Source of the DNA: Pirellulaceae bacterium
GTDB lineage: Bacteria; Planctomycetota; Planctomycetia; Pirellulales; Pirellulaceae
Reading direction: 5' to 3'
Length of the DNA: 13,051 nucleotides
Assembly: GCA_013002105.1 (NCBI GenBank)
Contig: JABDKS010000148.1
Coordinates: 1-13,051, forward strand
The notes under the pieces were generated by a model. It did no database searches and was not told the origin of the DNA. It worked only from the letters and a program-made list of their open reading frames with translations. Position 1 is the stretch's first letter. Each line of letters opens with the position of its first letter. The position numbers and the translations under genes are program-made. Shown in pieces: positions 1-6,876 of this stretch.

Positions 1-1
1 A

Positions 2-2563
2 CTCGGTCGTGACACGGTCTCCTACCTGACGTTTTCGCGACGCGGACCTGGGTTCACGCCTTCCTGGAGCATCAGCGGTAACCGACTGATCGTTTCCGCA
101 TTCCCGCAGAACATCTACGGATTGCTGAATCGGCCTCCCATGCCGCCCTCCAAAGCAATCGTCGCAAGGTTGCAAGAGCGCGATTCGTTCCTGTTCATCA
201 AAATTCGCGAAAAGGACGTGGCACAGCTGGCTTATCCGCTAGTCGAGTTAGTTGCCGCGCAACTGCCTGCGGAGATGCCAAACGATGTCGCGCAATGGAT
301 CGAGGTTGACCCTGGCGCGTTGCCCTCGCTGCCCGCCATCACCGATCACCTGGACAATGCCACGATCACTTGTAATGTGACCGATGGACTGGAGATCGTT
401 CGACATCAAACGCTTCCGCCATCAGGTGCATCCCTCTTGGCAGTCATCGGAATGATGAGCGATGAATTTTCCCGAACATTCCAATCGGCCCTCAGCGATC
501 TGAATCCAATCCAAGCCAATCAAAACCGTATGAAGCAGGTCGCTCTGGCATTGCACAACTACCACGATGCACACCGGGCATTCCCCGCGGCCGTGCCACA
601 AGACGACACCGTCAATTCGATGCTCAGCTGGCGCGTACAGATCTTGCCTTTTCTAGAGGAATACGAACTGTACGAGCAGTTTCGCCACGACGAACCGTGG
701 GACAGTCCACACAATCGACAACTGATCCAGCGGATGCCGGACGTTTATCGATTGAGCGAATCGACAGCCGGATCCGGCCGCACGACTTTGTTGGCCGTAC
801 GCAATCGCGATGGTGTTTTCCCGGGTCCGACGGCGATCGTGATCGAAGATATTATTGACGGGACCAGCAATACGCTTTTGTTTGCCGAAGCAAACGATGA
901 TCGTGCGATACCGTGGACCAAACCGGATGATCTGCAATTCGGAGGCGACGAGAAAAATATCGCTGCTGCCTTGAAACGCCATGAGCGCGGATTCCTGGTG
1001 GCCCTCGCCGACGGCAGCGTGCGTTTAATTCGATCGGACTTTGGAAACGAGAACTGGTTCAAACTGATTCGCCGAAACGACGGCCGATCCATTCAATGGG
1101 AGCTTGAAACGGAACCCGCTGTCGAAGCCGCTATCGAACCACCGGTCGAAACAGATCCGTCCAGTGAAACGACAAAGATGGCTTCCGAGGCGTTGGACTT
1201 ATCCGGATTAGGTCAGGGGGTTCCCAGTTTGGATCCATCATCGCCCTTGATGGTGGACTCTCAAATCGAACAGGCGAAAAAGCTTGCCGAGGCTGGCCGG
1301 CATTTCGACGCGATCGTTCTATTCGCAGAGATCACCATTCGCGACCCCGACAATGCCGAGGCTCATCTGGGACTCGGCAATAGCTTTTACGAGACCAAGC
1401 AGTACAAAAAATCGGAAGAAGCATTTGCAAAAGCCGTTTCACTCGCGCCGGAAAACGCGAAAGGCCACTTTGCGTTTGGCAAGGCAATTTGGATCCAAGA
1501 TCGTAACGAGGAATCGATTGTTGAGTTCAAAAAAGCCATCGAATTGGCCCCAGATTATGCCGATGCGTGGCTGTTCCTCGGTTTGGCACACAATTCATTG
1601 CGTCAATCCGACAACGCCATCAAGGCGTTATCACGGTCCGTGGAATTAGATAACAAACGTTGGTTCGCTTTCTATACGCGAGCCGGGATTCACTTCAACG
1701 CCCACCGCTACAACGAAGCGTTAGCTGACTACTCACGTGTTTTGCAACTCCGTCCATCCGAGTCAGATGCCCACTATTACCGTGGCTTGGTTCACCATTC
1801 GCTTGAACAGTTTGATCAGGCGATCGACGACTTCAGTGCGCGAATCGCAGCTAACCCGTTGGATGCACGGGCCATTCGCTCCCGCGCCGCCGCGTACAGC
1901 GACGCCCGAAAACTCCCACAGGCCATTCGCGACTACAACGCCCTGATCGGGATCGACAGTGATGACGCCGACGCCTGGCAGGACCGCGCCGGTTGCTGGC
2001 TGAACCTGTCAAAATATGACGCCGCGATTCGTGACTACACCGAAGCGATCCAGCGGCGTCCCGACCAGTACGCATTCACAAATCGTGCAATCTGTTGGGA
2101 GAACAAGAACGACTTTTCGAAAGCCGCCGACGATTACAACAAAGCTATCGAGATCGATCCAAACTATGTTTTTGCACTCGACGCAAGAGCGTACGCGTAC
2201 ATGACGCTAAGAAAATACGCTCAGTCAAAATCAAGTTATGCGGCCGCGATCGATGTCGCGGGCGAAACGGACGAACGCACCCTGGGCAATTACTCTTGGC
2301 TGTTGGCGGCGTGCCCAGATGATGCGGTGCGTGACGGTAAACTGGCGCTCAAATACGCGACCAAAGCCTGTGAGCTGACAGACTGGAAAGAAGCATGGAT
2401 TATCGACAACGTCGCCGCTGCACACGCAGAATTGGGAGCGTTTGACAAAGCCATTGAATTAGCCCAACTGGCTATCAAGACGAGTGACTCACAAGCGGAT
2501 CGCGACGACATTCAAACCCGCTTGAATCTTTATAAACAAAACCAACCCGCACGTATCAAATGA
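2..2563 (+). CDS. DUF1559 (H-X9-DG) domain protein fused to about 12 TPRs, 5' partial
   Basis: The reading frame is open from the left edge: bases 2-121 add 40 codons with no stop before the TTG at 122, so the true start lies outside the window and the TTG is not credible. The visible fragment is 853 residues. Residues 1-150 resemble the region that precedes DUF1559 in many planctomycete proteins. DUF1559 spans about 171-355, opening with 'QNRMKQVALALHNYHDAHRA' and closing on an exact H-X9-DG motif (H327, D337-G338, bases 980-1015), the hallmark of the prepilin-processing-associated family. An acidic, Pro/Thr-rich linker (about 365-420) leads into about 12 TPR units to residue 820. The last unit carries the planctomycete variant 'CPDDAVRDG...ACELTDWK'. 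The pilin-type methylation segment that normally starts DUF1559 proteins is not visible; only a weak hydrophobic stretch (LLAVIG) precedes the domain. The role is probably a protein-interaction scaffold; substrate and location are unknown. It ends 23 bp before the next TPR gene and is probably co-transcribed with it. Confidence 0.9.
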   Translation, partial: LGRDTVSYLTFSRRGPGFTPSWSISGNRLIVSAFPQNIYGLLNRPPMPPSKAIVARLQERDSFLFIKIREKDVAQLAYPLVELVAAQLPAEMPNDVAQWIEVDPGALPSLPAITDHLDNATITCNVTDGLEIVRHQTLPPSGASLLAVIGMMSDEFSRTFQSALSDLNPIQANQNRMKQVALALHNYHDAHRAFPAAVPQDDTVNSMLSWRVQILPFLEEYELYEQFRHDEPWDSPHNRQLIQRMPDVYRLSESTAGSGRTTLLAVRNRDGVFPGPTAIVIEDIIDGTSNTLLFAEANDDRAIPWTKPDDLQFGGDEKNIAAALKRHERGFLVALADGSVRLIRSDFGNENWFKLIRRNDGRSIQWELETEPAVEAAIEPPVETDPSSETTKMASEALDLSGLGQGVPSLDPSSPLMVDSQIEQAKKLAEAGRHFDAIVLFAEITIRDPDNAEAHLGLGNSFYETKQYKKSEEAFAKAVSLAPENAKGHFAFGKAIWIQDRNEESIVEFKKAIELAPDYADAWLFLGLAHNSLRQSDNAIKALSRSVELDNKRWFAFYTRAGIHFNAHRYNEALADYSRVLQLRPSESDAHYYRGLVHHSLEQFDQAIDDFSARIAANPLDARAIRSRAAAYSDARKLPQAIRDYNALIGIDSDDADAWQDRAGCWLNLSKYDAAIRDYTEAIQRRPDQYAFTNRAICWENKNDFSKAADDYNKAIEIDPNYVFALDARAYAYMTLRKYAQSKSSYAAAIDVAGETDERTLGNYSWLLAACPDDAVRDGKLALKYATKACELTDWKEAWIIDNVAAAHAELGAFDKAIELAQLAIKTSDSQADRDDIQTRLNLYKQNQPARIK

Positions 2564-2575
2564 TCACCAGGAATT

Positions 2576-2580
2576 GGAGA
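2576..2580 (+). promoter_or_regulatory. Shine-Dalgarno site (GGAGA) deciding the start of the TPR-only gene
   Basis: GGAGA lies 6 nt before the ATG at 2587. The alternative ATG at 2560, which overlaps the upstream stop as ATGA, has no purine-rich site before it. This favours 2587 and gives a compact signal peptide, although coupled initiation at 2560 cannot be excluded. Confidence 0.5.
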
Positions 2581-2586
2581 ACGCAA

Positions 2587-5154
2587 ATGGTCACCCGTCG
2601 TTTCACTATCCTGCTGACGGTTCTGTTGTGCGGACTGCCAGCCGTCGCGACCGCGCAAAGTGCATTTCAAAAAGCGTTTCAGAAAGCGCAAGCGAAACAG
2701 AACGACGCGAACGCAACAGCCAACGAGCCCGCCGATAATGTGGCGGACAACTCCGAATCGAATCCCGCATCGAACGACGTCCAAACAGAACGACCCCCGT
2801 TCAGCGCGATGGTGATCCAGACAACGCCCACCGTGGGTAATGCCCCAGCAATGATGACTGACGAACTGGTCACAGTCGTCCAGGTCAAGCAAAGCGAGTC
2901 GTTGGTGGTGGATGAGTCCGGCAGACGACGATGGGTCGTCAACGACACCATCGAACCAATCCAACAATCGATCGATCGGGCACTCGCGACACTTGAACAA
3001 AATCCGCAAGACGCCACCTCGCTCTACCGAATGGCCGCCATCCTGTACAAACAGGGATCCTACCTGCAGGCTCTCCAATACTCCGACAAATTGCTGAAGC
3101 ACGCTCCAAATCATGTCCACCTCTATCCCAATCGCAGTCAGATTTTCACTTCGCTGAAACGTTACGACGATGCGATCCAAGCCTGCACGGCCGGCCTGAA
3201 CCAAAACCCAAAATCGTCGATTCTGTACGTCAATCGCGGATTGGCCTATTTGCGACAGGGCAAACTCGATCTGGCTTTGGCCGATTGCGATCAAGCGATC
3301 GAAATTGGCGACAACATAATGGCGATGAATAACCGTGCGGTAATTTTCTCTCAGCAGAATCGGCTGGAAAAAGCGTTGGAACAGTACGCTAGCGCGCTCG
3401 CCATTGGCGAAGCCGATTTCCTTTTCCGCGGACAGGGTGGTGTTCACGAAAAATTGGGGAACCATCAACAAGCGATGAAGAGTTTTTCCGACGCCATCGA
3501 CGCGAATCCTGGTGACGTCGAAAATCATTTGGCTCGGGCGAGATTCCTTTTCCGACGAAAGCAATTTTCGCCGGCATTAAAAGATTTCAAAACCGCGGCA
3601 GCCTTGTCACCAACCGACGCGTCTGTGCTGACCGACGTCGGCGTCACCCTCGCGGCCATGGGAGACACCGACGAAGGATTGACGTTGCTGGACAAAGCGA
3701 TCGCGATCGCGCCGGATGATGCGCTGGCACTTGCCAACAAGGCATACTTGATACTGAAAAAGGGAAATGCCGACGCGGCACTTGCGATTGCCGAACAAGC
3801 TGTCCAAGCGGATCCGACCCTGCCGCTTGCTCACAGCAACAAGGCGACCATCCTGGGTCGGCTCGGCCGCGACACCGAAGCTGTCGATGCGTACACGGCC
3901 GCTATCGGACAGGCCCCCCAAAATTTGGGTTACCGAAACGACCGCGGCATCAGCTATCTGCGACTCGAACAGCTTGATAGAGCACAGTCCGACTTTGAAT
4001 ACTGTGTCGACAAGGCACCCAACAACGCGATTTACACGACCAACCTGAGCCGTGTCTTTGAACGCACCGGCGACCTTGCCAAGGCAATCGAATTATTGAC
4101 GACCGCGATTGGACTGAATCCCAAGTACGACATTGCATATTATCGCCGTGGTATTTTGTACCTGACGACTGGTGATGCGCAGAAAGCGACCACGGATTTG
4201 CAGCAAGCCGTTGGGTTGGATCCCAATTGGCCGCTGGCCTGGTTTCATTTGGCGCGGGCTCATACCGACAACAATGATCTGAAAGCGGCAGTGCAGGCTT
4301 ACGGACGATCGTTGAAACTGAACGATCAAAACACCGCCTGCTACGTCAATCGCTCGTTCGTCCACCTTCGGTTGGGGCAATACGATCTAGCGAAAGCGGA
4401 CGCCGAGAAAGCGATCCAGCTCGATCCGCTGGATAACGATGCCACCTACAACCTTGCCACCGCACTGTACTACTTAGACCAATGTGATCAGGCAGCTTTG
4501 CAATACAGCGTCGTGATCGGGGCGGGTGTTGCCAGCACCAAAATTTTTAATTCGCGGGGCGATTGTTATCAGGAACTCGGGCGTTACGAAGACGCGGCTG
4601 CCGACTATTCACGCAGCCTGGCGATTCAAGCAGATTCACCGGGAGTATTGCACGCACGCGGCTATTGTCTCACACGTGTCGGACGTGGTAGCGATGCTCT
4701 TGCTGATTTTGACAAGTCACTTTCGCTGGATCCAAAGCGGTTGAGCACACGATTGATGCGCGGCCATCTACACCGTGGCAGCGGGCAGTATCAACGCGCT
4801 GCGGACGACTATCAAAAGGTGTTAGAACAAGAACCCGATTCGGTGCCCGCAATGGTCAACTTGGCGGCTGTTCTGGCAGCTGCCGAGGACGAGAAGGTCC
4901 GTGATGGGGCACGAGCCATCGAGATTGCGATGCGTGCTTGCGAACAAACTGACCACAAATCGACGCTGCCGTTATCGGTTCTCGCTTTGGCGTTTGCTCA
5001 ATCGGGCGACTACGACAAAGCCATCGAGGCAGGCACACAGGCGTTGCAGTTACAATCGACGACCAATCAGGGCGTCCCGCCTTGGCTCCTACCCGCGATT
5101 GAGCGATTCAAACAAAAACAAGCCTGGCGTTTATCAGCCACGCCGCTGCAGTGA
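2587..5154 (+). CDS. Secreted multi-TPR protein (about 20 TPR units)
   Basis: The protein has 855 residues from the ATG at 2587, or 864 from the ATG at 2560. The N-terminus is a classical Sec signal peptide: basic 'MVTRR', hydrophobic 'FTILLTVLLCGLPAV', and a likely cut after ATA (residues 21-23). The single Cys (C15) has Leu at -1, so it is not a lipobox. A low-complexity Ala/Gln/Asn stretch (25-65) and a short non-repeat segment (70-130) follow. The rest, about 133-840, is close to 20 consecutive 34-residue TPR-like units with the usual Gly/Ala, Tyr and Pro positions ('LNPKYDIAYYRRGILYL', 'AIQLDPLDNDATYNLA'). The penultimate unit keeps 'VRDGARAIEIAMRACEQTDH', homologous to the end of the upstream protein but with CPDD degraded. 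It has no enzymatic domain. The likely role is a periplasmic or envelope superhelical scaffold working with the upstream protein; the partner is unknown. TPR identity is firm, function is inferred. Confidence 0.92.
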   Translation: MVTRRFTILLTVLLCGLPAVATAQSAFQKAFQKAQAKQNDANATANEPADNVADNSESNPASNDVQTERPPFSAMVIQTTPTVGNAPAMMTDELVTVVQVKQSESLVVDESGRRRWVVNDTIEPIQQSIDRALATLEQNPQDATSLYRMAAILYKQGSYLQALQYSDKLLKHAPNHVHLYPNRSQIFTSLKRYDDAIQACTAGLNQNPKSSILYVNRGLAYLRQGKLDLALADCDQAIEIGDNIMAMNNRAVIFSQQNRLEKALEQYASALAIGEADFLFRGQGGVHEKLGNHQQAMKSFSDAIDANPGDVENHLARARFLFRRKQFSPALKDFKTAAALSPTDASVLTDVGVTLAAMGDTDEGLTLLDKAIAIAPDDALALANKAYLILKKGNADAALAIAEQAVQADPTLPLAHSNKATILGRLGRDTEAVDAYTAAIGQAPQNLGYRNDRGISYLRLEQLDRAQSDFEYCVDKAPNNAIYTTNLSRVFERTGDLAKAIELLTTAIGLNPKYDIAYYRRGILYLTTGDAQKATTDLQQAVGLDPNWPLAWFHLARAHTDNNDLKAAVQAYGRSLKLNDQNTACYVNRSFVHLRLGQYDLAKADAEKAIQLDPLDNDATYNLATALYYLDQCDQAALQYSVVIGAGVASTKIFNSRGDCYQELGRYEDAAADYSRSLAIQADSPGVLHARGYCLTRVGRGSDALADFDKSLSLDPKRLSTRLMRGHLHRGSGQYQRAADDYQKVLEQEPDSVPAMVNLAAVLAAAEDEKVRDGARAIEIAMRACEQTDHKSTLPLSVLALAFAQSGDYDKAIEAGTQALQLQSTTNQGVPPWLLPAIERFKQKQAWRLSATPLQ

Positions 5155-5166
5155 TCTGCCAGAGGA

Positions 5167-5185
5167 GTCGATGAAATTCATCGAC
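5167..5185. terminator. Perfect inverted repeat between convergent genes, possible bidirectional terminator
   Basis: GTCGATGAA and TTCATCGAC are exact reverse complements separated by one A. As RNA this gives an 8-bp stem with a 3-nt loop, or 7 bp with 5 nt. A weaker outer pairing, AGAGG (5161-5165) with CCTCT (5196-5200), could extend it on the plus strand. It sits in the 56-bp gap between the stop of the TPR gene (5154) and the stop of the minus-strand DUF1552 gene (5211), where a shared terminator is expected. There is no T-run on either side, so intrinsic termination is uncertain; a 3'-end stabilising hairpin or a protein-binding palindrome would fit equally well. Confidence 0.4.
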
Positions 5186-5210
5186 AGCCATTGAACCTCT
5201 CCGCCGCTAA

Positions 5211-6794
5211 TCAACCGGGCGAGCTTCCAGGAACCTTTCCGTCGATCGATTTCAGCTCGGTAACGTCACGAAGGACTAGCTGCCCGGCCTGGTCGATCCC
5301 ACTTCCCGTCAGCGTTACGCCGCGTCCGCAATGATAGGCGAGATTAAAATCGTGGAAGTCGCGAAACTCGACCTCGACGCGTACTGGGGAACGTCCCGCC
5401 ACGTCGACAAAGAAAATTTTGGCTTGATCCAAATCATCGGACATTCGCAAACGGCCTTGCACCGTGATCTGTTTGCCATCGACCTTCACCCAACTCTCAA
5501 AGGGTTGCTCGCGGTAGGGTACAAAATCCGACGCGTCTAAACCCGGCAGCGGCTCCATCGACCCGCCAAAATCATCGATCTGAACGCCAAACTTATTCAA
5601 GAGTGCCAAGTGCAGGCGACCCAACTGTTGGTTATCCGAGTAACGAACGTACCGGCCGGTCTTTAACTTGTCTTTCGCCCCGGCCAAAATGATGGGAATC
5701 CGGGTGGCGGTGTGATTGTCGCTGTGGCCCATCCCCGATCCATACAGAACCAATGTGTGATCCAAAAGTGTCCCGTCACCCTCGCCGTGTGACTTCAGCT
5801 TGGTCAACAACTGATCAAATTTTTCCATGTGCCAACGGCTGATCTTCAGCAGTGCATCCAAATTTGATCGACTGAAGTTACGGAAAAAATGCGAGAGATA
5901 GTGATGTTGCTGAGTGATACCGAGGAAGTCGAAGACCAGGCGACTGTTGCTGTTGCCCAACATGTACGTGATACATCGCGTTGAATCGGTCCACAGTGCG
6001 AGCACGATCAAATCCAACATGGTGTCGACTTGTTCATCCAAATTCGCGCCTGAACCGGGACGTGTCAGTTGGTCGAACTGAACTTTCTCGCTCGGTTCCA
6101 AACGCTGCATCGTGTCGAGTCGTTTTTCGGTCGCCCGCACCACGTCCATGTACTCATCCAACGTGCGGCGGTCTTCAATTCCCGCACGACGCTCAAGCGA
6201 TTTTGCGTTATCCAAAACCCGATCCAAAACACTGGCCATTTCCTTGCGACGCGTTGGATTGGCCATCGGGTTGCGAAAGAGCCGATCAAAAATCAGCTGT
6301 GGATCGCTCTCACGCGGGATTGGCGCACCATGGGTGTCGTAGGAGATGTAGCTGCAGCCAATTTGATTGGGGAACAAGCCTTCCGTTGTCAATTCCAGCG
6401 ATCGATGGGGTGTGTCACCAGCGATTTTGTTAGCGATCAACTGGTCCACCGACGCAGAAGATTTCACCGCATGATGTCCCGATAGAAACCGTCGCGTCGA
6501 ATTGGCATGAGACGAAAAACCAAAGTCACCCATATTGTCCAAGATCAGCAGATCGTCTTTGTGCTGCGCAAACGGCTGCATCAGCGGCGACAACCTAAAA
6601 TCATGCTCGCTGCCATCGTGGATATTCCACGACGGCGGATGCACGCCGTTGGGTTTGAACAACGTCAGGAAGCGAGTCGGTGGTTCTGACTGGGCAGCCG
6701 CATTCGCACGCATCATGTTCAGAAACGGCAGCGGCAACAGCGCACCTGCACCGCGCAGAAAGGTGCGTCGGGCAATCAAGGTTCGTTTCGTCAT
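5211..6794 (-). CDS. DUF1552 domain-containing protein, Tat-exported, with C-terminal extension
   Basis: The protein has 527 residues. It begins with a twin-arginine signal: R9-R10 in 'ARRTFLRG', a hydrophobic segment 'GAGALLPLPFL', and a likely Ala-rich cleavage site near 30-34. The DUF1552 core runs from about 40 to 425, with recognisable blocks 'RFLTLFKPNGVHPPSW', 'SSHANSTRRFLSG', 'LVLYGSGMGHSDNH' and 'GRLHLALLNKFGV'. The motif GSGMGHSDNH resembles metal-site residues of sulfatase/DUF1501-like proteins, but catalysis has not been shown for this family to my knowledge. Residues 426-527 form an added beta-rich tail ('KQITVQGRLRMSD', 'GVTLTGSGIDQAGQLVLRDV'). The gene lies downstream of and on the same strand as a DUF1592-family gene, 82 bp away, the usual planctomycete pairing, and is presumably co-transcribed with it. 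The start ATG has only a weak GCGAG ahead of it, but it places the Tat motif correctly. Family assignment is strong; the role in extracytoplasmic metabolism is inferred. Confidence 0.92.
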   Translation of the reverse strand: MTKRTLIARRTFLRGAGALLPLPFLNMMRANAAAQSEPPTRFLTLFKPNGVHPPSWNIHDGSEHDFRLSPLMQPFAQHKDDLLILDNMGDFGFSSHANSTRRFLSGHHAVKSSASVDQLIANKIAGDTPHRSLELTTEGLFPNQIGCSYISYDTHGAPIPRESDPQLIFDRLFRNPMANPTRRKEMASVLDRVLDNAKSLERRAGIEDRRTLDEYMDVVRATEKRLDTMQRLEPSEKVQFDQLTRPGSGANLDEQVDTMLDLIVLALWTDSTRCITYMLGNSNSRLVFDFLGITQQHHYLSHFFRNFSRSNLDALLKISRWHMEKFDQLLTKLKSHGEGDGTLLDHTLVLYGSGMGHSDNHTATRIPIILAGAKDKLKTGRYVRYSDNQQLGRLHLALLNKFGVQIDDFGGSMEPLPGLDASDFVPYREQPFESWVKVDGKQITVQGRLRMSDDLDQAKIFFVDVAGRSPVRVEVEFRDFHDFNLAYHCGRGVTLTGSGIDQAGQLVLRDVTELKSIDGKVPGSSPG

Positions 6795-6849
6795 TTTGTT
6801 TTCTCGCCGACGCCAGTTTTGTTCGGTTCGCTAAACGCTGTGTATTGTT

Positions 6850-6870
6850 ACCGCAGCACTTTTTTGCGGT
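6850..6870. other. Intercistronic hairpin between the DUF1592 and DUF1552 genes
   Basis: ACCGCA (6850-6855) and TGCGGT (6865-6870) form a perfect 6-bp stem around a 9-nt loop, in the 82-bp gap between the two minus-strand genes. Read on the minus strand, the sense of these genes, the stem follows the upstream stop codon directly and has no U-run after it. It looks more like a processing or stability element than a full terminator. The T-run (6873-6877) lies on the plus-strand side, where no gene is known to end. Confidence 0.25.
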
Positions 6871-6876
6871 GGTTTT

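Noticed and set aside
122..124. TTG at 122 as the start of the DUF1559-TPR gene
   Set aside because: The same frame is open without a stop to base 2, and the added 40 residues ('PSWSISGNRLIVSAFPQNIY') look like the region preceding DUF1559 in related proteins. The gene is cut by the window edge.
2623..2634. Possible lipoprotein signal at C15 of the secreted TPR protein
   Set aside because: The residues before the Cys are V-L-L; a lipobox needs Gly, Ala or Ser at -1. A signal peptidase I site (ATA) follows instead.
2530..3564. Antisense frame of 344 codons opposite the start of the second TPR gene
   Set aside because: It lies opposite strongly TPR-patterned coding sequence, its translation is rich in Arg/Val/Phe with no domain, and it has no signal peptide or ribosome site. 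It is a reading-frame shadow.
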